Assembly (NCBI GenBank): GCA_900546575.1
Contig: URDM01000032.1
Coordinates: forward strand, 1 to 30,671
Source of the DNA: an uncultured Prevotella sp.
Lineage (GTDB): Bacteria > Bacteroidota > Bacteroidia > Bacteroidales > Bacteroidaceae
Direction of reading: 5' to 3'
DNA length: 30,671 nucleotides
The notes under the pieces were generated by a model. The model was not told where the DNA came from, ran no database searches, and saw only the letters and a list, made by a program, of their open reading frames with translations. Within the stretch, counting starts at the first letter, position 1. Each line of letters opens with the position of its first letter. The position numbers were made by a program, and so were the translations under genes. Below are positions 23,652-30,671 of the stretch, piece by piece.

Positions 23652-24689
23652 ATGAAACAAACTATCTTAGTGACCGGTGGTACCGGTTTCATCGGATCGC
23701 ACACCACCGTCGAACTCATCGAAGCCGGCTATCAAGTAGTAATCGTCGACAACCTCTCTAACTCGAAGGTTGAGGTGCTCGACGGTATAGAGAAGATCAC
23801 AGGCGTACGTCCGGCTTTCGAGCAGGTTGACCTTCGCGACTTTGACGCTACCGAGGCCGTATTCAAGAAGTACCCCGCCATTGAGGGCATCATCCACTTC
23901 GCAGCATCTAAGGCCGTAGGCGAGAGCGTTCAGCAGCCGCTGATGTACTATCGCAACAACGTTGTTTCGCTCGTTAATCTGCTTGAGCTCATGCCTAAGT
24001 ATAATGTCAAGGGCATCATATTCTCGTCAAGCTGCACAGTTTACGGTCAGCCGAAGCCCGAGAACCTCCCCGTTACTGAGGATTGCCCTCACCAGAAGGC
24101 TACATCACCTTACGGCAACACCAAGGAAATCAACGAGCAGATCATTACCGATTACATCCACAGCGGCGCCAACATCAAGAGCATCGTTCTGCGCTACTTC
24201 AACCCGATTGGCGCTCACCCGTCAGCACTCATCGGCGAGTTGCCAAATGGTGTGCCCAACAACCTCATTCCTTTCGTAACTCAGACCGCTATGGGCATCC
24301 GCAAGGAACTCACCATCTTCGGCAATGACTATGACACTCCCGATGGAACATGTATCCGCGACTATATCTATGTAGTTGATTTAGCTAAGGCTCACGTTTG
24401 CGCTATGACACGTGTGCTCGACCAGGAGACCGAGCCACTCGAATTCTTCAACATAGGTACAGGCAAGGGCAACTCAACACTCGAGATTGTCAACACATTC
24501 GAGCGTGCTACTGGCGTTAAGCTCAACTGGAAGTTCGGTCCGCGTCGTGAGGGCGATATCGAGAAGATCTGGGGCAATGTCGACAAGGCCAATAAGGTGC
24601 TTGGCTGGAAGGCAGAGGCTAAACTCGACGACGTGCTCGCTTCGGCTTGGAAGTGGCAGGTTAAGCTCCGTGAAGACGGCGTAATGTAA
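23652..24689 (+). CDS. galE: UDP-glucose 4-epimerase
   Basis: This enzyme interconverts UDP-glucose and UDP-galactose in the cytoplasm, feeding galactose use and surface polysaccharide synthesis. It is an extended short-chain dehydrogenase of 345 residues, normal for the family. NAD-binding TGGTGFIGS is at 8-16, the catalytic pair is Tyr154 and Lys158 in SPYGNTKE, and the Ser run is at 125-127. Codon choice is strongly biased (CTC, CGT, AAG, GCT), as in nifJ and unlike rnfC, which suggests high expression. It lies 45 bases after rnfD on the same strand with no promoter-like sequence between, and is followed by a strong terminator. Confidence 0.93.
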   Translation: MKQTILVTGGTGFIGSHTTVELIEAGYQVVIVDNLSNSKVEVLDGIEKITGVRPAFEQVDLRDFDATEAVFKKYPAIEGIIHFAASKAVGESVQQPLMYYRNNVVSLVNLLELMPKYNVKGIIFSSSCTVYGQPKPENLPVTEDCPHQKATSPYGNTKEINEQIITDYIHSGANIKSIVLRYFNPIGAHPSALIGELPNGVPNNLIPFVTQTAMGIRKELTIFGNDYDTPDGTCIRDYIYVVDLAKAHVCAMTRVLDQETEPLEFFNIGTGKGNSTLEIVNTFERATGVKLNWKFGPRREGDIEKIWGNVDKANKVLGWKAEAKLDDVLASAWKWQVKLREDGVM

Positions 24690-24780
24690 TCAGACTGGAG
24701 CTGTCTCCGTCATAATATTTGCATTTTCTTAAAAAAGTAGTTCCTTTTATTGTGAATGACTACTTTTGCTCCTCATTTAA
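24690..24780. other. galE trailer, no gene seen
   Basis: No open frame of note is present. AAAAGTAG (24733-24740) can pair with CTACTTTT (24760-24767). TACTTTTG at 24761-24768 also matches a -7 promoter box but has no -33 partner, and a terminator follows at once. I regard this as untranslated galE leader-out sequence. Confidence 0.3.
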
Positions 24781-24810
24781 GCCTCTATTGCAACTCAATA
24801 GAGGCTTTTT
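24781..24810 (+). terminator. strong intrinsic terminator after galE
   Basis: GCCTCTATTG (24781-24790) and CAATAGAGGC (24796-24805) form a perfect 10-bp stem around a 5-base loop, followed by TTTTT. It ends the rnfC-rnfD-galE run. Confidence 0.9.
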
Positions 24811-24871
24811 AATATGGTGCCGAGCAAGCATAACATTATAAAAATACCTTCTATTTTAATATTTTTGTCGA

Positions 24872-25045
24872 ATGGTAAATTGGATTTTGCTATTAGGTTC
24901 AATATATGTCGCGTCTATACTGTGCTATGATATATATAAGGACTACAAAAAGGAACATCAGATAAGCCCATTGAGAGTAATCGGAGTGGGAGTTTGTCTG
25001 TTTTATGTGGTGCGAAGTATGCATGAAGTCTTATTAAATCAATAA
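24872..25045 (+). CDS. small membrane protein (57 residues)
   Basis: A complete small frame runs from ATG at 24872 to TAA at 25043-25045 in an otherwise empty interval. The product begins MVNWILLLGSIYVASILCYD and contains two hydrophobic segments, about residues 4-18 and 34-48. They are joined by a charged turn (YKDYKKEHQ), giving a two-pass hairpin with a likely cytoplasmic basic loop. The family is unknown. It lies after the galE terminator and before another terminator at 25064-25102, so it would be its own short transcript. TATTTTTG lies only 4 bases before the ATG and would leave almost no leader. Translation is not proven. Confidence 0.45.
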   Translation: MVNWILLLGSIYVASILCYDIYKDYKKEHQISPLRVIGVGVCLFYVVRSMHEVLLNQ

Positions 25046-25063
25046 ATAAGCAGATTCAAGGAG

Positions 25064-25102
25064 GCGTATCAAGACTTGTAGTTTAGTTTTGGTACGCTTT
25101 TT
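25064..25102 (+). terminator. intrinsic terminator, convergent with the patatin gene
   Basis: GCGTATCAA (25064-25072) pairs with TTGGTACGC (25089-25097) with one T-G wobble, around a 16-base loop, followed by TTTTT (25098-25102). It lies between the small membrane protein gene and the end of the patatin gene. Confidence 0.65.
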
Positions 25103-25106
25103 GTTG

Positions 25107-25922
25107 TTACCTCTTCCACAATCTTTTTATTGCCTCGAAAATAGAGGAGTGTGCCTGTTGGTATTCGTCCAGAGCCTTGCGCATTTCCTGTTCGCCTATC
25201 AAGGTGATTTGAGTGGCTTTGTCGTAGTCGAACTCGCCATATTGCTGCATCTGTGCTTCAACCACGATGTCGGGCTTTGAGATGAGAGTCTGTTGCTTGG
25301 TGTTTTGGTCGACCATGATGGCAATGGAGCGCAAAAGCATATTGATGTAGTTGGGAGTTGTTTCTTCTTTATAGTTGTGCGTATTCACGTTGACTCCAAC
25401 GAGCAGGTCGCCACGGTTTCTTGCCACCCGGTTTAGTGGCAGAGCGTTAACCAGCGCACCGTCCACAAGCAGCATTTCGTCCTTCTTGACAGGATCGAAG
25501 AAGAGGGGAATGGAAATGCTGGAGCGTATGGCTTCGTATAGGCTGCCCGAGCGGAACACGATTTCGCGTCCGCTGTTCCAGTCGGTAGCTACAGCAGTAT
25601 AAGGAATGGGCAGGTCTTCGATATTCACATCAGGAACAATCTCTTTCAAGGCGTCCATTACCTTGATGCCCTTGACCAGATGGTTTCGGCTGAAGGAGAA
25701 GTCGACCAGCGAGAACATTTGCTTCTTGCTTAGACCTAACATCCACTTCTTCACCTCGTCAAGCTTGCCTGCCGCATACATACCACCAATCAAAGAACCC
25801 ATAGAGCAGCCGGCAACAGAAGTGATGTTGAAGCCTCTACGCTCCAACTCCTCAATGGCTCCGATATGTGCCAAGCCTCGAGCACCTCCGCTCGACAATA
25901 CCAATGCTACATTCTTATTCAT
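25107..25922 (-). CDS. patatin-like phospholipase
   Basis: This 271-residue protein is an acyl hydrolase of the RssA/patatin type, expected to cleave phospholipid or other acyl esters with a Ser-Asp dyad. The oxyanion-hole GGARG is at 12-16, the nucleophile Ser40 in GCSMG (38-42) and Asp154 in DGALVN (154-159), where the family more often has DGG. There is no signal peptide, so it is probably cytoplasmic. It lies 73 bases after the ATP-grasp-like gene on the same strand, and a run of ten T (A on its coding strand) precedes the start by a few bases. The physiological substrate is not evident. Confidence 0.88.
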   Translation of the reverse strand: MNKNVALVLSSGGARGLAHIGAIEELERRGFNITSVAGCSMGSLIGGMYAAGKLDEVKKWMLGLSKKQMFSLVDFSFSRNHLVKGIKVMDALKEIVPDVNIEDLPIPYTAVATDWNSGREIVFRSGSLYEAIRSSISIPLFFDPVKKDEMLLVDGALVNALPLNRVARNRGDLLVGVNVNTHNYKEETTPNYINMLLRSIAIMVDQNTKQQTLISKPDIVVEAQMQQYGEFDYDKATQITLIGEQEMRKALDEYQQAHSSIFEAIKRLWKR

Positions 25923-25995
25923 TTCTATTCTTTTTTTTTTGTATGCAAGCCCTATGATCCTGTGTCAGGTGTTTTGCGTCCAGTATAGCGTGTTT

Positions 25996-27102
25996 CTATG
26001 CCAGTCCTGTATTCAGCAGGTTTTCCGGGTTCAACTGTATGCGCAGTCTGTATTTGTCGGCGTAATAGACGCTCATCAGTCGGCGTGGTTCGTGTATGGT
26101 AGGAGTCAGAGCAAGAGCTACGTGTCCCATAGTGCGGCGCAGATTTAGTTCCACGCACGGGTGCAGCCAGAAGCCCTCGCCCTCCGAACGTGCCACAGCC
26201 ATCATGTCCACGCCGAACGGACCGCTATAGACTCCGCTCATAAGTGGCGCTACAATCTGGCGTATTTGCAGGCAGATGTTGTCGAGCAACTCCATGTCAA
26301 CGTATCGTGACAGCATTTCGCGCTTGTCGTTCTCGGTAGCGCAGATGCTGGCAGTATAGGCTCCGCCACGAGTATCGAAGAGCGACAGGCCAAGAAAATC
26401 GACGGTTCCGTCGGCATTTGCCATAAACTCTATCCCGAAATCGTACACCTTATTATATAAAGGCTCGACCATGATTCCATCCTGCTGTCGCAGAACGCCG
26501 CGCATCCATCCCAGCAGATGATTGTCGGGGACAGGTTGGGGCACATAGCGCACGCCACGTCCGCTGCTGCTCCATGGCGACTTGACCACGCTGTGTCCGT
26601 ATTGCTGCATGGCTGCCAACGCCTCGCCCTCGGTAGCGCAGTAGCGGCTTTCGCCTACTACACCCGGATTGGCATCGTGGAGCAAAGGCAGCAGATGTTC
26701 GGCAGCAAAACGGCGGCTGCTCATCTCGCGTATCTCGGCAAGACGCTCGTCGGAGGGCAGCAGAGGTTCGAGCGAAGGGTCGGCACGCAGCAATTGCTCC
26801 TTTATGGTGCGGTCCCATCCCCAAGGTGCAATCTGCAAGCCGTGGCGCATGTCGGGCGATATGTGCTTAAGGTCGGCTGGCGTGACAAATGCCACGTCGT
26901 GAGCATAGCGCTTCACGTGGCGCACCCATTCGAGAGCCGCTTCTACATCGTCCACCAATACCATGTCGCCGTCGTCAGCCCACAGGGCTGGTAGAAAACC
27001 GAGGTCGGCGCGCAACTGGCGCCCGGCATGAGGAGCTGTGAAACGTGGTTGGTTGGCCGCAAGGGCAATGTCGTGTTCAGGATTGAATATGTGAAGTTTC
27101 AT
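25996..27102 (-). CDS. ATP-grasp-like protein of unknown function
   Basis: The 368 residues look like an ATP-grasp fold. The opening MKLHIFNPEHDIALAAN is followed by a pre-ATP-grasp region. VVKSPWSSSGRGV (172-184) resembles the nucleotide-binding Lys plus small-residue loop, and the metal-binding end is at about 303-322: GPFGVDMM, then HPCVELNLRR with Glu318, Asn320 and Arg322. ATP-grasp enzymes join a carboxylate to an amine or thiol through an acylphosphate; the partner here is unknown. There is no signal peptide. A -7 box at 27129-27136 precedes it, back to back with the promoter of the ATPase gene. The patatin gene follows on the same strand, which gives no clear clue. Confidence 0.6.
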   Translation of the reverse strand: MKLHIFNPEHDIALAANQPRFTAPHAGRQLRADLGFLPALWADDGDMVLVDDVEAALEWVRHVKRYAHDVAFVTPADLKHISPDMRHGLQIAPWGWDRTIKEQLLRADPSLEPLLPSDERLAEIREMSSRRFAAEHLLPLLHDANPGVVGESRYCATEGEALAAMQQYGHSVVKSPWSSSGRGVRYVPQPVPDNHLLGWMRGVLRQQDGIMVEPLYNKVYDFGIEFMANADGTVDFLGLSLFDTRGGAYTASICATENDKREMLSRYVDMELLDNICLQIRQIVAPLMSGVYSGPFGVDMMAVARSEGEGFWLHPCVELNLRRTMGHVALALTPTIHEPRRLMSVYYADKYRLRIQLNPENLLNTGLA

Positions 27103-27128
27103 TCTTTTTTCTTAATGTTGACAGAATA

Positions 27129-27136
27129 CAAAATTA
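27129..27136 (-). promoter_or_regulatory. -7 promoter box for the ATP-grasp-like gene
   Basis: TAATTTTG on the minus strand matches TAnnTTTG exactly, about 26 bases before the ATG at 27102. A -33 partner is not clear. Confidence 0.4.
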
Positions 27137-27217
27137 CTTCATTTTTCCCATATATTTATCGTATATGGCTCAATGAATGTAAAAAAAATAAAAAAACGCA
27201 TATTTTGCAATATTGGG

Positions 27218-27248
27218 TTTGCAAATAAAGAAATTAATATTACCTTTG
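27218..27248 (+). promoter_or_regulatory. promoter for the AAA ATPase gene
   Basis: TTTG (27218-27221), exactly 19 bases, then TACCTTTG (27241-27248). This is a full consensus match, placing the transcript start about 40 bases before the ATG at 27297. Confidence 0.75.
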
Positions 27249-27296
27249 CATAGATTAAATCTTAGCAAACCAGACAAGAAACATAATAAAAGCGGA

Positions 27297-28493
27297 ATGG
27301 AAGCTTTCTTCAAGACACATAAGTACCTAGTAGAGCATACGGATGCTCCCGTCAGACGTGCCTTAATGGACGAAATTGACTGGAGCGACCGTCTGATTGG
27401 CATTAAGGGTACGCGAGGTGTGGGAAAGACCACATTCCTGTTGCAGTATGCCAAGGAGAACTTCAAGGCCGACGACCGCAAGTGCCTCTATGTGAATATG
27501 AACAACTTCTATTTTCAGGGACGAGGCATTGCCGACTTTGCTGCCGATTTCTACAACCACGGCGGTGAGGTACTGCTCATAGATCAGGTGTTCAAGCAGC
27601 CCGAATGGAGCAGAGAGCTGCGCCTGTGCTACGACCATTGTCCGGGGCTTAAGATAGTGTTCACAGGTTCGAGCGTGATGCGCCTTAAGGACGAAAACCC
27701 AGAGCTGAACGGAATTGTAGAGAGCTACAATCTGCGCGGCTTCTCGTTCCGCGAATACCTGAATCTGCTTACAGGCAGCAATCTGCCAATATATAGTCTT
27801 GACGACATACTGGAGCACCACGAAGATATAGCAACTGGCATAATAGGCGAGCACCACGACGTGCCCGAATATTTCCAGAGTTATCTGCACCACGGATTTT
27901 ACCCGTTCTTCCTTGAACATCGCAACTTTGAGGAGAATCTGCTAAAGACGATGAATATGATGACCGAGGTGGACATCCTGCTCATCAAGCAGATTGAGCT
28001 GAAATATCTCACCAAGATAAAGAAGCTGTTCTATCTGCTGGCTTTAGACGGTGCCAAGGCTCCAAACATAAGCAATCTGGCACACGACATCTCTACCAGC
28101 CGAGCCACGGTGATGAATTACATCAAGTATCTCTCTGATGCCCGACTGATAAATATGATCTACAATCCGGGCGATGAATTCCCAAAGAAGCCCGCCAAGA
28201 TAATGATGCACAATCCCAACCTGCTCTATGCCATCTATCCCATTGTGGCACGCACGCAGGAGGTGATGGAGACATTCTTTGTCAACACGCTTTGGAAGGA
28301 CCATAAGGTGCATCAGACAGGCAAGGACGCTTGCTACATGGTCGATGACGACCGCTGTTGTCGTATAGTAGATGCGGCAGCCAACTCGCGTCTGCGCAAC
28401 ACCGCCAAGACTATCTACGCCGAGTATAACACACCCAGCGGCATTGGTCGAGACAACCATGTCCCGCTGTGGCTATTCGGATTATTATACTAA
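27297..28493 (+). CDS. AAA_14/DUF4143 ATPase with an altered Walker B
   Basis: The start at 27297 (MEAFFKTHKYLVEH) fits the promoter, which overlaps the open frame upstream. The 398 residues have the layout of the AAA_14 plus DUF4143 family, common in Bacteroidetes and of uncertain role: Walker A GTRGVGKTT (38-46), Walker B VLLIDQ (92-97), sensor VFTGSS (121-126), a winged-helix-like segment (NLAHDISTSRATVMNYIKYL) and a C-terminal nuclease-like DUF4143 region. The catalytic Glu that normally follows the Walker B Asp is Gln97, from an unambiguous CAG codon, so ATP may be bound but slowly hydrolysed. nifJ starts 34 bases downstream. Confidence 0.82.
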   Translation: MEAFFKTHKYLVEHTDAPVRRALMDEIDWSDRLIGIKGTRGVGKTTFLLQYAKENFKADDRKCLYVNMNNFYFQGRGIADFAADFYNHGGEVLLIDQVFKQPEWSRELRLCYDHCPGLKIVFTGSSVMRLKDENPELNGIVESYNLRGFSFREYLNLLTGSNLPIYSLDDILEHHEDIATGIIGEHHDVPEYFQSYLHHGFYPFFLEHRNFEENLLKTMNMMTEVDILLIKQIELKYLTKIKKLFYLLALDGAKAPNISNLAHDISTSRATVMNYIKYLSDARLINMIYNPGDEFPKKPAKIMMHNPNLLYAIYPIVARTQEVMETFFVNTLWKDHKVHQTGKDACYMVDDDRCCRIVDAAANSRLRNTAKTIYAEYNTPSGIGRDNHVPLWLFGLLY

Positions 28494-28527
28494 AACAAAA
28501 ATACATTAACATTTTATTTTCAACAAA

Positions 28528-30671
28528 ATGGCTAAAGAAAAAAAGTTTATCACATGTGATGGTAACACAGCTGCCGCTCACGTGAGCTACATGTTCACAG
28601 AGGTTGCTGCTATCTATCCTATCACTCCGTCATCGCCGATGGCTGAGCACGTAGATGAATGGGCTGCCAAGGGTCGCAAGAACCTCTTCGGTCAGCGAGT
28701 TTCTATCCAGGAAATGGAGTCGGAGGCTGGTGCAGCCGGCGCCCTCCACGGATCGCTCCAGGCTGGTGCCCTCACCTCAACATACACTGCATCGCAGGGT
28801 CTGTTGCTGATGATTCCTAACATGTACAAAGTTGCTGGTGAGTTGCTGCCTTGCGTATTCAACGTGTCAGCTCGTACATTGGCTTCTCACTCTCTGTGTA
28901 TCTTCGGTGACCACCAGGACGTAATGGCTTGCCGTCAGACAGGCTTCGCTATGTTCTGCTCTGGTTCAGTACAGGAGGTTATGGACCTCTCGGCTGTGCC
29001 TCACCTCGCTACACTCGAGACATCAGTTCCGTTCATCAACTTCTTCGATGGCTTCCGTACTTCACACGAGTACCACAAGATCGAGGAGATGGATATGGAA
29101 GACATCCGTCCGTTGGTAAACCCCGAATATATCAAGCGTTTCCGCGACCGTGCTCTTACACCTGAGCGCCCTGTAACACGCGGTACTGCTGAGAACCCTG
29201 AGACATTCTTCACACACCGTGAGGCTTGCAACGAGTACTACGACCGCATCCCTGAGGTAGTAGAGAAGTACCTCGGCGAGATGACCAAGATTACAGGCCG
29301 TGAGTATCACCTCTTCAACTACTACGGAGCTGAGGATGCCGAGAACGTAATCATCCTTATGGGTTCGGCTACAGAGCCTGCTCGCGAGGCTATCGACTAC
29401 CTCAACAAGCAGGGCAAGAAGGTTGGTATGGTGGCTGTTCACCTCTACCGTCCGTTCTCAGTAGACTTCCTGAAGAAGGCTCTTCCTGCTACTGTTAAGC
29501 GTATCGCTGTTCTCGACCGTACTAAGGAGCCGGGTGCTGAGGGCGAACCTCTGTATCTCGACGTTAAGTCGGCTCTCTACGACGACGAGCGCAAGCCGCT
29601 TATCGTTGGTGGCCGCTACGGTCTCGGTTCTTCCGACACAACTCCTGCCAAGATTGTTGCTGTATTCAAGAACCTCGAGCTCCCGCAGCCTAAGAACCAC
29701 TTCACTGTTGGTATCATTGACGACGTTACATTCACTTCGCTTCCTGAGGAAGAGGAGATTCCAATGGGTGGCGACGACTTGTTCGAGGCTAAGTTCTATG
29801 GCCTTGGTGCCGACGGTACTGTAGGTGCCAACAAGAACTCTGTTCAGATCATCGGTAACAATACAAACAAGTACTGCCAGGCTTACTTCTCATACGACTC
29901 AAAGAAGTCAGGTGGTTTCACTTGCTCACACCTCCGTTTCGGCGACAGCCCAATCCACAGCGCATATCAGGTAAATACTCCTAACTTCGTGGCTTGCCAC
30001 GTACAGGCTTACCTGCACATGTACGATGTGACTCGCGGTCTGCGCAAGAACGGCTTCTTCCTGTTGAACACTATCTTCGACGGCGAGGAACTCGTCAACT
30101 TCATTCCTAACAAGGTAAAGCGCTGCTTCGCTCAGAACAACATCACAGTTTACTATATCAACGCTACCAAGATTGCTCAGGAGATTGGTCTCGGCAACCG
30201 TACCAACACTATCCTCCAGTCGGCATTCTTCCGTATCACAGAGGTAATTCCTTTGGATCTCGCTGTTGAGCAGATGAAGGCATTCATCGTTAAGTCTTAC
30301 TCTAAGAAGGGTCAGGACGTTGTCGACAAGAACTTCGCAGCTGTTGACCGCGGTGGTGAGTACAAGCAGCTCACTGTTGATCCAGCATGGGCTAATCTCG
30401 CTGACGAGGAGGCTAAGGAGGACAACGCTCCTGCATTCGTTAAGGAGCTCGTTCGTCCTATCAACGGCCAGGCAGGTGACCTCTTGAAGGTTTCTGACTT
30501 CGTTAAGCACGACACAGTAGACGGTACATGGCAGAACGGTACATCTGCATTCGAGAAGCGTGGTGTTGAGGCATTCGTTCCTGTATGGAATGTTGAGAAC
30601 TGTATCCAGTGTAACAAGTGTTCATTCGTTTGTCCTCACGCTGCCATCCGTCCGTTCGTTCTTACAGACGA
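28528..30671 (+). CDS. nifJ: pyruvate:ferredoxin (flavodoxin) oxidoreductase, N-terminal part
   Basis: This enzyme oxidatively decarboxylates pyruvate to acetyl-CoA with thiamine diphosphate and iron-sulfur clusters, passing electrons to ferredoxin; it is central to anaerobic metabolism. The frame starts at ATG 28528 (MAKEKKFITCDGNTAAAHVS) and runs off the window after 714 codons of an expected ~1180. Seen are the pyruvate-binding YPITPSSPMAEH, the QEMESEAGAAGALHGS segment, the domain with KEPGAEGEPLYLD, and the first [4Fe-4S] motif CIQCNKCSFVCP with Cys692, Cys695, Cys698 and Cys702. The thiamine-binding domain lies beyond the edge. Codon use is strongly biased, typical of very high expression. 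No clear promoter lies in the 34-base gap after the ATPase gene. Confidence 0.95.
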   Translation, partial: MAKEKKFITCDGNTAAAHVSYMFTEVAAIYPITPSSPMAEHVDEWAAKGRKNLFGQRVSIQEMESEAGAAGALHGSLQAGALTSTYTASQGLLLMIPNMYKVAGELLPCVFNVSARTLASHSLCIFGDHQDVMACRQTGFAMFCSGSVQEVMDLSAVPHLATLETSVPFINFFDGFRTSHEYHKIEEMDMEDIRPLVNPEYIKRFRDRALTPERPVTRGTAENPETFFTHREACNEYYDRIPEVVEKYLGEMTKITGREYHLFNYYGAEDAENVIILMGSATEPAREAIDYLNKQGKKVGMVAVHLYRPFSVDFLKKALPATVKRIAVLDRTKEPGAEGEPLYLDVKSALYDDERKPLIVGGRYGLGSSDTTPAKIVAVFKNLELPQPKNHFTVGIIDDVTFTSLPEEEEIPMGGDDLFEAKFYGLGADGTVGANKNSVQIIGNNTNKYCQAYFSYDSKKSGGFTCSHLRFGDSPIHSAYQVNTPNFVACHVQAYLHMYDVTRGLRKNGFFLLNTIFDGEELVNFIPNKVKRCFAQNNITVYYINATKIAQEIGLGNRTNTILQSAFFRITEVIPLDLAVEQMKAFIVKSYSKKGQDVVDKNFAAVDRGGEYKQLTVDPAWANLADEEAKEDNAPAFVKELVRPINGQAGDLLKVSDFVKHDTVDGTWQNGTSAFEKRGVEAFVPVWNVENCIQCNKCSFVCPHAAIRPFVLTD

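Noticed and set aside
25931..25940. Ten-T tract before the patatin gene as a phase-variation switch
   Set aside because: It is outside the coding sequence and no promoter spacing effect is evident. Homopolymers like this are common in AT-rich gaps.

Overview
The window looks like chromosome from a member of Bacteroidales, most likely a gut or oral Prevotellaceae-type bacterium; the genus is inferred. The support is a bifunctional fucokinase/GDP-fucose pyrophosphorylase (Fkp), class 1B dihydroorotate dehydrogenase with PyrK, a GH29 fucosidase, Rnf subunits, a pyruvate:ferredoxin oxidoreductase, and several promoters matching the Bacteroidetes form TTTG-N19-21-TAnnTTTG. No tRNA, rRNA, insertion sequence or CRISPR array was seen.

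Layout. (1) 1-3313 is a visibly AT-rich accessory stretch of small unknown proteins, mostly lipoproteins on the minus strand, including two paralogues. It contains two copies of a GC-richer ~105 bp segment that looks like the 3' end of a lost gene. (2) 3365-8351 (minus) is pyrK-pyrD-mutarotase-fkp: the pyrimidine step beside fucose salvage. (3) 8470-12689 (plus) is agmatine deiminase, secreted alpha-L-fucosidase, SpoU/TrmH RNA methyltransferase and N-carbamoylputrescine amidase, ending at a 22-bp tandem palindromic repeat. (4) 12840-19332 (minus) is a 1271-residue fusion (GT2, HIT/DUF4922-like, SpoIID) followed 2 bp later by an AmpG-like transporter and then a second, paralogous transporter. 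(5) 19498-21215 holds a phytase-like secreted protein and a conserved small acidic protein, converging on a long inverted repeat. (6) 21427-24689 (plus) is a divergent rnfC-rnfD pair and galE, closed by a strong terminator. (7) 24872-30671 holds a short membrane protein, a patatin-like lipase, an ATP-grasp-like protein, an AAA/DUF4143 ATPase and the first 714 codons of nifJ.

How the genes fit together. The fucosidase releases L-fucose from host or dietary glycans, the mutarotase could supply the right anomer, and Fkp makes GDP-L-fucose for surface fucosylation. The two agmatine enzymes make putrescine. The fusion protein and its two transporters look like one transcription unit, possibly for handling imported cell-wall fragments; this is inference. 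The two strongest candidates for undescribed biology are that unit and the rnfC-rnfD pair. The latter has lost the usual flavin/nucleotide motifs of RnfC and the FMN-carrying loop of RnfD, and lacks the other four rnf genes nearby.
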